Source: CAIYZT01 sp947461435
GTDB lineage: Bacteria; Pseudomonadota; Alphaproteobacteria; Rhodobacterales; Rhodobacteraceae
DNA: 64,000 nt
Assembly: GCA_965284435.1 (NCBI GenBank)
Contig: OZ260083.1
Location: forward strand, 806,001-870,000
Reading direction: 5' to 3'
The number at the start of each line of letters is the position of its first letter. Within the stretch, counting starts at the first letter, position 1. The notes under the pieces were generated by a model. The model saw only the letters and a program-made list of their open reading frames with translations. It did not search any database and was not told where the DNA came from. The position numbers and the translations under genes are program-made. Positions 17,577 to 27,600 of this stretch are shown piece by piece.

Positions 17577-18470
17577 TTGCCAGATCCGCTTTTCATTGTG
17601 GCGCCGCCTCGATCCTATACCTCTGTCATTGGCGGAATGATTGGTCAGCATCCCCAGATATACGGATTGCCGGAAGTAAACCTTTCACATGGGGACACTC
17701 TTGGTGAAATGTGGGACTCGGTCACGGCGGCTCTCAACTTTGGCACATCGGGCCTGCTCCGCTTGTTGGCGCAGATGAATGAAGGCGTGCAAACAGAAGA
17801 CTCTGTGCTTCGGGCCCGTCAGTGGGTTTTGCGGCGCAAACATTGGACCGGAAAAAAAGTCTTTGAGTACATTCAAGAGGTTGTCGGCCCTGACAAGATC
17901 TTGGTCGATAAAAGTCCGCGCAACACAATGCGGCTTGAGCATATGCAGCGCCTCTTGCAGATTTTTCCACGTGCCTCTTTTCTTCATCTGACGCGCCACC
18001 CTTTGACAACGGGCAAGTCTACAATCGAGTTGATCAAAAGTTATGGCGACAAGGATCCGTCAGAACGCAGCGCCCATTTCAGCCCTGATCAGGTTTGGCT
18101 GCGATCGCAGTCCAATATTTTGAAATTCGCTGAAACCTTGGCGACGGGGCAGTACATGCGCATCAAGGGTGAAATGCTGCTTTCCGACCCGCGCTTCTAT
18201 TTGGCTCAAGTCTGCGAATGGTTGGGGATCGACAAGGGCCCAGAGGCGGTCGAGCAAATGCTTCACCCAGAGTCGTCGCCCTACGCTTGCATTGGTCCTG
18301 AAAACGCGCCGTTTGGAAATGATCCGAACTTTTTGAAAAACCCGAAACTCGATCTTGAACGCTTGGCGAAGATCAAGGAACCGTCGCTTTACGGACCGGT
18401 AGATTGGCTGAAAGGCGAGGAGTTTTCCAAGCCAGTAATCAAAGTCGCACGTCAGTTTGGATATGGGTAA
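17577..18470 (+). CDS. PAPS-dependent sulfotransferase
   Basis: A 297-residue enzyme expected to transfer sulfate from 3'-phosphoadenylyl sulfate to a hydroxyl or amino group. The phosphosulfate loop APPRSYTSV is at the N-terminus, followed by DKSPRNTMR and the 3'-phosphate-binding LTRHPLTTGKS with the expected Arg and Ser region. The start is TTG at 17577 with GAGAG six bases upstream; no ATG precedes the cofactor loop. It is followed 15 bases later by the propeller-like paralogue, so the two are probably co-transcribed. It is the presumably active member of the paralogous pair. Substrate unknown; the synthase product or its sugar decoration is the natural candidate. Confidence 0.85.
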   Translation: MPDPLFIVAPPRSYTSVIGGMIGQHPQIYGLPEVNLSHGDTLGEMWDSVTAALNFGTSGLLRLLAQMNEGVQTEDSVLRARQWVLRRKHWTGKKVFEYIQEVVGPDKILVDKSPRNTMRLEHMQRLLQIFPRASFLHLTRHPLTTGKSTIELIKSYGDKDPSERSAHFSPDQVWLRSQSNILKFAETLATGQYMRIKGEMLLSDPRFYLAQVCEWLGIDKGPEAVEQMLHPESSPYACIGPENAPFGNDPNFLKNPKLDLERLAKIKEPSLYGPVDWLKGEEFSKPVIKVARQFGYG

Positions 18471-18485
18471 GGGACCGCCTGTCGC

Positions 18486-19862
18486 ATGTTGAATTCCGAG
18501 AGTTTTGAAAAGTTGATCGATGGCGGTTTCGGCCATTCCGGGTCAACCCTCGCCCACTCGATGGCCGTTTTTAAAGGGTTTGTTTATCTGGGCACGTCGT
18601 CGCCATCGACGAAGTCGCCCGAAGATCGTGCACGAATTTTGCGGTTTAATCCATCTGATGAGACGTGGGAGGCGATCTGGGAGTCGCCCATTTTCAAAAT
18701 GGACGAACGGATAAAGGCAAGATCCACATGGCTTTCCACCGGAGGCGGTGGCGGTCGCCGCCGTCAAGAAGCTGAAGCCGAGAAGATGGGGCGCGATTTT
18801 GGTTTGTGCAGCATGGCTGTCTTTCAGGGAAAGTCTGACAAACAACCCTGCCTCTATGTTGGCACCATGTCGATCTGGGGCGGGAACATCCTAAGGTCTG
18901 AGGACGGAATCTCTTTTGAATCTGTTGCCGCGCCCGGCCTAGGTGATGACACGGTCCTGTCCTTTCGGGCTTTGACACTCTTGGGCGATCGGATCTTTGT
19001 TGCCCCGTTTGGGACCATTACGGAAGATCGGATCGATCGCGATCTTGCGCCGTCTGCGCTGATCTTTGTTTCCGATGATCCCGCGTCGGGGAATTGGAAA
19101 GAAGCCAACATTCCCGACTTCGGCGATGGCGCAAACGAGGGTGTGTTCTCCATGTCAGCGGCCCACGGCTATGTCTATGCTGGCACCGGAAGTCCAAAGC
19201 GAGGCTTTCAGCTTTGGCGCACAGACGCGCAAGGTGGCGCACCGTTCACGTGGGAAAAGGTGCTGACAGACGGGGCCTTTCGATTCAATCACAGTCTGTC
19301 GACCGGTGCCATGGCGGAATTCGGTGGCGATCTTTACGTGGGTTCCGGGATTCCGGGCTTTGGCGTGGACATCGACAATGATGTTGGTCCTTCGGCTGCC
19401 GAACTTATCCGAGTTAGGGCTGACAAATCCTGGGATTTGATCATGGGAGAGCCGCGCTTTACCCCAGATGGTCTAAAGGTCCCGTTCTCTGCAATGGGTC
19501 CGGGCTTTGACAACCCGTATAATTCGGTGATCTGGGCGATGACCACGCATGAGGGCACTCTTTATGCTGGAACGCACAATTGGGAGCCAAATGCGTGGGC
19601 CATGGCACGAGGCAGCAAAGAGATCAAAGGCGGATATGAGTTGTGGGCCAGTGCAGACGGGGATTCATGGACCAAGGTCATGGATCAGGGGGGCGGAAAC
19701 TCCATGGGTTGCGGAGTGCGTACTTTACTGTCCACGCCCAATGGTCTGTTTGTTGGCACTTTGAACCATACAAAGCTGATCAAGTTTCAAGCAAAATTGC
19801 GCGGAAACCCGGATATAGTTGGGGACGAACCGACCGGATTTGACGTTTGGCGTGCACGTTGA
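18486..19862 (+). CDS. Beta-propeller-like protein of unknown function, copy 2
   Basis: A 458-residue paralogue of the protein at 9073-10587, without signal peptide. Repeated units end in (F/L)-(V/Y)-Y-(L/A/V)-G-(T/S), for example FVYLGTS, YVYAGTG, DLYVGSG, TLYAGT and LFVGT. It also holds the shared VGPSAAELIRV segment and, near the N-terminus, a GGGGGRRRQEAEAEK insertion absent from copy 1. AAGGGA precedes ATG 18486. It follows the sulfotransferase and converges on the second synthase gene. The two copies flank the esterase/sulfotransferase genes on opposite strands, which suggests duplication of a gene set rather than of one gene. Confidence 0.75.
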   Translation: MLNSESFEKLIDGGFGHSGSTLAHSMAVFKGFVYLGTSSPSTKSPEDRARILRFNPSDETWEAIWESPIFKMDERIKARSTWLSTGGGGGRRRQEAEAEKMGRDFGLCSMAVFQGKSDKQPCLYVGTMSIWGGNILRSEDGISFESVAAPGLGDDTVLSFRALTLLGDRIFVAPFGTITEDRIDRDLAPSALIFVSDDPASGNWKEANIPDFGDGANEGVFSMSAAHGYVYAGTGSPKRGFQLWRTDAQGGAPFTWEKVLTDGAFRFNHSLSTGAMAEFGGDLYVGSGIPGFGVDIDNDVGPSAAELIRVRADKSWDLIMGEPRFTPDGLKVPFSAMGPGFDNPYNSVIWAMTTHEGTLYAGTHNWEPNAWAMARGSKEIKGGYELWASADGDSWTKVMDQGGGNSMGCGVRTLLSTPNGLFVGTLNHTKLIKFQAKLRGNPDIVGDEPTGFDVWRAR

Positions 19863-19878
19863 ACGGCGCGCCATGGGT

Positions 19879-22800
19879 TCACCCCAAGGCCAGCGCCACC
19901 ACTGCGCCATCTTGTGCCCTGATTTGAACTGAAACTTCTGTGCCGTCTGGCCGCCGAACTTTTGCACCACCATTTTGGGCCGTCAAAACAAAGCTTTTCG
20001 GTCGACCGGTCAGGCCTGACCCTGCCGATTTCGCAGCGGCCTCTTTGGCGCACCAACCGGACAGCAAGGCTTCGGGTGTTGACCCGAACACCTCTCTTTC
20101 GTCGGCAGAAAATCCGCCTTCTGCCAAAAGAGATATATCGACAGACGTCACGTATTCGAAATCTGCACCGACCGGCCCAACTGCCACTGCGGCAATCGCA
20201 GCACCGTTTGAATGCGAAATGGAAATCGTCGGCACGCTCAGTCCATCGTAGCTGAGCACCTTTACAAAAGGCCGCCCCTCTGGTTCTGCCAGAATTTCGA
20301 TGTCTGCCGGAAGTAAGGCAATGCCATCCTGCTGCATGATCCAAAACCGCACTGCCTCTTTGGCGGCAATGCGGCCCATAAGCCAGTCGCGACGACGTTT
20401 TGCAGGTCCGGAAAGCGCAGAATACACGGCCCGCTCAGCGCGACTTAACACTGTCGCCGACAAGACACGCTGCCAAATCCCTCCTGCGTCATCCAGAAAG
20501 CCGGTCGGAAACGCCGGTACGTGCCATACGATCGCTGACGGGTCAAAACCATTTAGCTGCACCCCGTACCATGCGTCACGCGGGCGATAGCGCGCCTCAT
20601 AAAAGGTATGAGGAACTCTGAAGAATCGATCGCGCCACCCGTAAACCTGAAATAGCAATGCGCCGCTAGAATCCCTGCCTTCGTAGTCTCCACGCAAGAA
20701 TTTGGCGTCCGTGGCAGAAACCGGGCGACTTTCGGCGTCTTGGAACTGGATACGCCCTGAAATTTGCCCTCCGCCGGTGTCTTCGTTCCGCGCTGCGATC
20801 AGGTCAATTCGGTCGATCGACGACGGGAACGAACTGAAATCCGTTCCAAGTCCTTGTGCGATCCAAAACGCGGTCACATGACCAATCATGTCCAGAAGAA
20901 CCGGATTCAACAAAAGCCCCGTCTCGTGCCCGGGGGTTCGCATCAACTGTCCAAGGGGGGTCGGAGCCAAGGCCGCATCAAGACCGCCCTCATCCCAAGA
21001 CTGCAAGCTGGCGATGCCATGGAACAATGGTCCGTGGAACATGCCCGTGGTATAAAGATCTTCGTCAGACCATGTTGGGGCGCGCGGCGCTTTCAATGGT
21101 GCAAGTTCCGGACCATTGCCCTGAAGATCAACCCAACCTTGCGCCTCGAACAGCAGATGATCGCCGCGCAAAATCTGCACAGACGCCCCGAAATCAGCAA
21201 CCTTCACAGCCCGAATGCGCAAGGTTGCCGCGCCATCATCAAAGCTTACCCAATCGCGGGCACGGACATTTTCCAGTCTTGTCGGTGCGGCACCAAGTAA
21301 AGCGGCCGTCGCTTCGGCGACAATTTCAAGACTTACGGCCAAAGGAAGGACGGGCAAAGCCGTAAGGTCTGGATCTACGTCCGAAACAAAAGGGGTATAA
21401 AACACGTGATGGGCGATGAACGGGTCTTGCGCGGGGTCAAAGTCTGTCTCTGCGGTAAGGCTGCTCTGTGATTGGTCAAGAAGACGGTGCAATAGCGGAA
21501 ACTGAGGTGGAAGGTTTGACGGTCCAGGCCCGGCAAGGGACGCCACCATAACGCTCGCTTCCATCTCCAAGAACTGTTGCATCAAGTCAAAATGGCCTGA
21601 AAGCGCATTTTCAAACCCAACATTTTCTCTGCCCACCGCCCTGTCACCCGCAGATGAAAGCGACAATTCGCGATTCTGTACCATGGTCGGCGTGGGCGAA
21701 TATGAGGGGCCGGATTTTGTGGGCATCGACGCCGCGATGTCGCGTGCCAGACTTTCGGCCAGATCCTGTGGAAGCCGTACAAAGGGCAATGAATTATCAA
21801 TAAACCGCGCCCGCGATTTTGCCGCCGGCGCTGCCAGTTCATGTGGGGTCAGACCGCGGCCTTCAAAAAGGGCTGAAACCGAAAACTCTTTTCCGGCCAC
21901 CCATAGCCGACCCAAACTTTGCAAAAACTGTCCAAGCCCGGATTTTCTGCGGCTGTCCAATGCAAGAACAACGGCTTCGCGTCCTTTAAGGGTGTCTTCC
22001 ACAAAACCAGTCAGATTGGCTGAAGGTCCAATCTCAAGAAACATGCGAACGCCGTCTTCGTATAGCTTTTCAACGGTTTCCGTGAACCGAACGCGCGATG
22101 CCCACTGTCCGGCAGCAAGAATGCGGATGTCTACCGGATCATTCGGCATCTGTGCGGCCGTCATACAGGAATAGATCGGCAACTGCGGCACGCCAAAGTC
22201 CATGCCCCGATAAACTGCTTCGACTTGGGCGGCAACATCGCCGAACAGCGGGGTGTGGTATGCCCGATCAATCGGAAGGAACGAACACATCCCACCAAGA
22301 GCCCGCAAGGTGGCGGCGCTTTCTTCCATCTTTTCGCGGGTGCCATAAAGCACAGCCTGATGTTCGCAATTGTCCAGCGCAAGATGGATTGCCGGATCTT
22401 TCGCAACCATGTCCAAGATAACCGTTCTGGACACTGCCCCGACCGTCAACAACGCCCCCCCGGCAATACCGCCTGAGGCGTCCATCACCTGATAAAGATT
22501 GTTGAGGGATTGAATACGTTTGGCAAATTCAGTGCGCTCGGCGGCGGTTCCGGTTTTACCCAATACCCCAGCCGCCGCCAAAGCAGAATGTTCCCCACTG
22601 GAATGGCCTACAACGGCATCAGGGCTTAGTCCAAGACGCTCGGTTACCGCCAAGAGGGCCTGCGCAGCGATGAAGACAGATTCTGATCCCAGCTCCAAAC
22701 CGAATAAACGGTCATGAAGAATTTTGCCCAGTTCTGGGTCGACACCCGAAGGCGGGGGGAAAACAGAGGCAGAGGGCGGAAAGGCACGCTCGGGAAACAA

Positions 22801-24609
22801 GCCATCCCAGAAATCAAACCATTCGCGTGCTTCGGGTAGCACGGTCAGCACAGCCTGAAGCATGCCTTGGTATTGCGCCCCTTCACCGGGGAACAGAAAT
22901 GCAAGCTTTCCAGAGAGGGGCTTTGCTTCTGCGAACACGCCGGAGCGCATCTTCAAGCTTGTCTTCCCTGAGTCAAGACGTTCGCAGGCCTTCCCAAGCT
23001 TATCGATCAGATCGTCCCGGCTGCTTGCAACGACAGCCATCCGCGCTGGTCCGTCGCCCGCCGTGGCCGCCGCGGAATAGGCTAAATCCGAGAGGGAAAG
23101 CCCCTTATGACGCGCGGCTGCGTCGGCAAGGTCACGCGCGCGTGTCGCCAACAACGCCGATGTTGGCGCCGACAAGACCACCAGCTCTTCTGCCCAGTGG
23201 CGCGGCGTCGGGGCCGCGCCGGGCACTTCTTCCAACAGAACATGCGCGTTGATTCCACCAAAACCAAAGGCATTTACGGCCGCGCGCCGCAGGGTTTCGG
23301 GTTGGGATATCCAAGGCCGTGTTTCGGTATTCAGATACAGCTTTGTCGTCTCAATTCCCAAACCCTCGCGCACTTTTTCAGAAATCGTCGGCGGCAGGGT
23401 ACGATGATACAAGGCAAGGGATGCTTTGATCATTCCGGCGGCGCCCGCGGCGGGGATGCAATGACCGATCATCGATTTGACAGAACCGATCGCTGTTCGC
23501 GGCAGCCCGTCGTCTGCCCGGATTCCATACATGCCGCGCAGCGCGTTGATTTCTGTTCGATCTCCCAAGGGAATGCCAGTGCCATGCGCCTCAATCAGAC
23601 CGGGGGCGACAGCGGCAAGACCGGCATCTTCCAACGCACGCTCAATTGCCAGCATCTCGCCTTCCAATCGCGGCGCCAAAAGACCGCCACCGCGACCATC
23701 TGAAGATTGACCGATCCCCTTTATGACCGCGTAGATCCGCTCTCCCGAAGCCACGGCATCTTCCAGCCGCTTAAGCGCCAATACACCCAGACCCTCACCC
23801 AACAAGGTGCCATCGCCGCCCTCTGAAAACGGCCGGACATGTGCGCTTTTGGCCAAGGCGCCCAATTGGTGGAACACCATATAGACTTCGGCCGAGATCG
23901 ACGCATTGACACCGCCAGCCAGCATCAGATCGGACCGACCGGCCCGCAATTCATGCATGGCGGCCTGCACCGCCAACAAGGACGAAGAACAAGCAGCATC
24001 GATCAGATAGTTTGGCCCGCGCAGATCAAGTCTGTTGGCGATACGCCCGGTCATCACATTGGGAACCAATCCCGGCGCAGTATCTGCGTTGAATTGAGGC
24101 AGTCTGCTGGCCAACTCTGCCCGGACGCGGTCCAAAATTGCGGGATCCGCGCTCGGCAACAGTTGTCCTAAAAGGGCGCGGGTTTGATCCAGCACGATGC
24201 CGTGTTGAACAACAGCTGCATTGCCGCGATGCAAATAAGTGGAATGACCAAGTATCACGCCTGTCTTTTTGTGGTCGTGATCAAGGGCGCCAGCATCGGC
24301 CAAAGCGGCCTTTGCAATGCGCAGGGCAAGGAACTGATCCGGTTCTGACCCGTCCACCGATGATGGCATGACACCCATTTCAGCCGGATCAGCCGCAAAG
24401 GCTTCGCCAAGGTAGCCGCCGCGGGACGTCGGTACAAAGGATGTGCCTGTTGCCTGCAAATACCGCTCGGCGTCCCAAGCTGGCAAAGGTTCGCCCACAA
24501 ACTCCAGTTTCTGACAAATGTTCGCCCAAAACCGTTGGGGGGTGTCGGCCCCCGGAAACAGACAAGCCATTCCTACGATGGCAATATCGCCGCCGGTCTT
24601 TAAGGTCAT
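19879..24609 (-). CDS. Iterative polyketide/PUFA-like synthase B: KS-AT-DH-phosphopantetheinyl transferase
   Basis: A 1576-residue multidomain synthase. Ketosynthase about 8-460 with the full triad: DAACSSSL cysteine near 200, EAHGTGIPLGD histidine, and KSMIGHCIPAAG histidine. Acyltransferase about 565-890 with FPGEGAQY, GHSSGE serine near 668 and YHTPLF histidine. A double hot-dog dehydratase-like region about 1060-1350 begins DPFIAHH but lacks the usual HxxxG, while its second half keeps LLDMIGH. The C-terminus (about 1400-1576) is a phosphopantetheinyl transferase with GADFEYV and WCAKEAAAKSA. No ACP is present, so it must work on the ACPs of synthase A or the free ACP. Its ATG overlaps the stop of synthase A by four bases. 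Confidence 0.9.
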   Translation of the reverse strand: MTLKTGGDIAIVGMACLFPGADTPQRFWANICQKLEFVGEPLPAWDAERYLQATGTSFVPTSRGGYLGEAFAADPAEMGVMPSSVDGSEPDQFLALRIAKAALADAGALDHDHKKTGVILGHSTYLHRGNAAVVQHGIVLDQTRALLGQLLPSADPAILDRVRAELASRLPQFNADTAPGLVPNVMTGRIANRLDLRGPNYLIDAACSSSLLAVQAAMHELRAGRSDLMLAGGVNASISAEVYMVFHQLGALAKSAHVRPFSEGGDGTLLGEGLGVLALKRLEDAVASGERIYAVIKGIGQSSDGRGGGLLAPRLEGEMLAIERALEDAGLAAVAPGLIEAHGTGIPLGDRTEINALRGMYGIRADDGLPRTAIGSVKSMIGHCIPAAGAAGMIKASLALYHRTLPPTISEKVREGLGIETTKLYLNTETRPWISQPETLRRAAVNAFGFGGINAHVLLEEVPGAAPTPRHWAEELVVLSAPTSALLATRARDLADAAARHKGLSLSDLAYSAAATAGDGPARMAVVASSRDDLIDKLGKACERLDSGKTSLKMRSGVFAEAKPLSGKLAFLFPGEGAQYQGMLQAVLTVLPEAREWFDFWDGLFPERAFPPSASVFPPPSGVDPELGKILHDRLFGLELGSESVFIAAQALLAVTERLGLSPDAVVGHSSGEHSALAAAGVLGKTGTAAERTEFAKRIQSLNNLYQVMDASGGIAGGALLTVGAVSRTVILDMVAKDPAIHLALDNCEHQAVLYGTREKMEESAATLRALGGMCSFLPIDRAYHTPLFGDVAAQVEAVYRGMDFGVPQLPIYSCMTAAQMPNDPVDIRILAAGQWASRVRFTETVEKLYEDGVRMFLEIGPSANLTGFVEDTLKGREAVVLALDSRRKSGLGQFLQSLGRLWVAGKEFSVSALFEGRGLTPHELAAPAAKSRARFIDNSLPFVRLPQDLAESLARDIAASMPTKSGPSYSPTPTMVQNRELSLSSAGDRAVGRENVGFENALSGHFDLMQQFLEMEASVMVASLAGPGPSNLPPQFPLLHRLLDQSQSSLTAETDFDPAQDPFIAHHVFYTPFVSDVDPDLTALPVLPLAVSLEIVAEATAALLGAAPTRLENVRARDWVSFDDGAATLRIRAVKVADFGASVQILRGDHLLFEAQGWVDLQGNGPELAPLKAPRAPTWSDEDLYTTGMFHGPLFHGIASLQSWDEGGLDAALAPTPLGQLMRTPGHETGLLLNPVLLDMIGHVTAFWIAQGLGTDFSSFPSSIDRIDLIAARNEDTGGGQISGRIQFQDAESRPVSATDAKFLRGDYEGRDSSGALLFQVYGWRDRFFRVPHTFYEARYRPRDAWYGVQLNGFDPSAIVWHVPAFPTGFLDDAGGIWQRVLSATVLSRAERAVYSALSGPAKRRRDWLMGRIAAKEAVRFWIMQQDGIALLPADIEILAEPEGRPFVKVLSYDGLSVPTISISHSNGAAIAAVAVGPVGADFEYVTSVDISLLAEGGFSADEREVFGSTPEALLSGWCAKEAAAKSAGSGLTGRPKSFVLTAQNGGAKVRRPDGTEVSVQIRAQDGAVVALALG

Positions 24610-27600
24610 TCAGCGGCCTCCGCCGGGATCGTATCCATTACATCTACAAGGATTTCGCCCTGCCATCCGCAAAAACGCTTCAAACTCGCCTCTGACGTGG
24701 CCTCGAGTGCCTCGATCAGCAAAATCGGTTCGCCCGCGTCATTGGCAACAACGACATCGGCCAAAACCTGTTTTGGCCCGCTTTCGGGCCGCAGTCGCAA
24801 AACCATGCGGTGGGCGGCGCCCTGACCCAGTCGAACTGCACGGCCAATTGCGTTGGGCAGGGCCGGTTCACCCCGAGTGACCATTGACCAGACCCAAGCC
24901 AATTGCGCAGCCGTATCCAGCAATCCCGGATCGAACAGCCACCCGCCTGGCCCAAAACTGCCCGGTCGGCTGTCTTTGACGGCGATGCCAATACCCCGAT
25001 CGTCCAACCCTTCAAGCCGTTTCATCAGTTGAAAGGCAGGGCCGTGGAACAACATCTCACGGTATATTTTGCGGGCCGAAAGGTCGCTGGACGCGGGGGC
25101 AAACCGCAACACTTCATTGGCGGTGGCCATGGAATCATCATCCGCAACAAAGGGCGCGCCTTTGGGTAACATTTGCACCGAGGTTCGATAATGCGCCCGC
25201 GCTGTCTCCCCTTTGCCCCGCAACTCAACCCGAGCGAAAAAGCCAGAGGCATCTGCATGTTCCGACCCCATGCCGACCAGCTCGACATGAACAGGCGACT
25301 CTCCTTCAAGGCGAATACCAGCCAATGCCCGAAGGTCAGTCAGCCCGATGACCTGCCAATCCGACCAAATCAGGGCCGCCGTTTCTGCACACATTTCTGT
25401 CGCGCAGGCCAGTGGAAGTACGGGAACCCCACCAATTCGGTGTTCCCCAATCCACGGATCCGATTCTAGGGATATCACGCGCGGAATCTTGATACCGCCC
25501 CGTGCGCCTGCTTCCTGTTGGGCCGAAGGCAACAAGGGCCATCCGCTGGCCGTTGGTGTTTTTGCGACGGACAAGGCCCCATCATTTCCAGATCTGTCCG
25601 TTTCATGGCGCTCCCATGGGCCGGCACCCAACACAACATCTGTGTCAGCCAAAGGCCCTTGGGTAACCTCGTCGTAAAAAGCCTTGGCCCCGCCATCAGG
25701 ATCTACCAACGTGACATCCTGGGCCTCAAACTTTTTGCGAACTGCGTCAGAAACCATTCCGGCCCCATGACGGGTGCCTGCCCAAGGTCCCCAGTTAACG
25801 GCGAATACACGGCTATTTGCCCACCTTTGACCCAGCTGAGCGGCCAAGCGGTTCAGAATTTCGTTCGCGGCCGCGTAATCTGTCTGGCCGGAATTGCCAA
25901 ACCGGCCCGCGACCGAGGCAAAGACCGAAAAGAACGCGGGCGGAGCGGCATCAACCGCACGCGCAAGGGCAAGGGCGCCCAAAACTTTTGGCAGCACCAC
26001 ACGGTTCCAACTTTCGGGCGTCTTGTCATCTATCCGTTTGTCTTCAATCACCCCTGCGCCATGGATCACCCCATAGATCCGGGGATAGACGGAACTTATC
26101 TGCGCCATGATGTCCGCAACTTGCGACGGATCGCCCATATCTGCGGTACGATAGTCAATGACTGCCCCGGCGCCGACCAAATCCGCGATGTTCGCGCGAA
26201 TTTCGCGGTTTCGCTGAATGTCGGAAATGGCACGCTCCAATTGCGATGGCGTTACCGACGTACCGTTTGACTTGGCTTGTGCCATCAAGTGGCGGCGCAA
26301 GTCTTGGCTGGCCTTTAGTTCTGCCAAATCGGCCTCTTCAGGGCCGGGCAAGGCCGTTCGTCCGATCAAGACCAGTGTTACCCCGGGCCTGGCGAAAGGC
26401 CTAAGAACCTCTGCTGTAATGCCGCGCGCGCCGCCCGTTGCAACAATGACGGCATCGCTGGGAATCGATTTGTGGGCGTCGATCAATGGGCGCTCGGTGG
26501 CGCGAAACATCGTCCTGACACCCGCAGGATACCCAATTTCGATCCGTCCCTCAGAGGGGGCGAATTCGGCGAAAATTTCTTCTGCTTGGGTCTTGGGCGC
26601 AACATTGGGATCAAGATCCAGAGCCTTTGCCAAAGTCTGCTGCCATTCTTCACGTAGCGATTTCGCAAGCCCTGGCCCGCCACCGCCCACCACAATTCCG
26701 GCAAGGCCACGATCCCGCGCAAAATGCCCCCCCATGCAGGAAACAAAAAGGACTCGTCCTGTTTTGAGTGTTTCGGCATGGGCACGGCACAACCGATAGG
26801 CGGAACGATCTGCGGCATCGATCGCCGCGTCCCAATCCGCAAAAGCTGCTGTCAATGATATGGGTTCAAGTTCCGCAGCGGCAAGATGAACCATCCCATT
26901 GAACGGGCCGGGTTCTGTCTGAGCCTTCGCTGGGGCGGCGATGACGGCTTGCGACCCAGATGATGAAATCAGATCGGAAAGTGCCGTCGCGCAAGCAGAG
27001 CCGGATGACACAATCAAATAGCGACCTTTAGGAAGACGTGGCGCTGGAACTGGGCCGGCGGATTGCGCGACCATCACAAACCGGGGTGGCCGGGCCGACA
27101 ATGTCGGCTCCGCATGATCCACCCCGGCCGCATCAAAAGGGCCGGCGGTCTCCAAATGTTTGCTCAACTTTTCTATGATTCCGCCAAGCGTCTTTTGCTC
27201 ATTCAACGCTTCTGAAATCGGCGCCGCGGCGGCCGCTTGTGCCCCCGGAAGACCTTTGAGAAGGGCCCCGATGATTTCCACACGCTTGATGGAATCGATG
27301 CCCAGATCCGCCTCGATCGACTGATCCATGCCAAGCATATCGCTTGGATATCCGGTCCGGTCTTCGACAATCCCAACCAGAAGGGCCGAGATACCAGCCT
27401 TGTCCAATCCGGCAGCGGCTGCGCTTGAAACGGCCACCTTCGGCGCAGGTGCCGGAGCCGGTGCCGGCGCAGCTGCGGGCACTGGCGTGGGCGCGACGCT
27501 GGCGGGTACAGGTTGCGGCATCGCCGCAGGTGCCGGCGCAATAGGCGGTGACGTCATCGGAACAACGGCCGCGCTGGCCAACACGGGGCGCGCCATTATT

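Noticed and set aside
19879..24609. Interpretation of the second KS as a chain-length factor without activity
   Set aside because: Cys (DAACSSSL) and both His motifs are present, so inactivity is not supported by the sequence.
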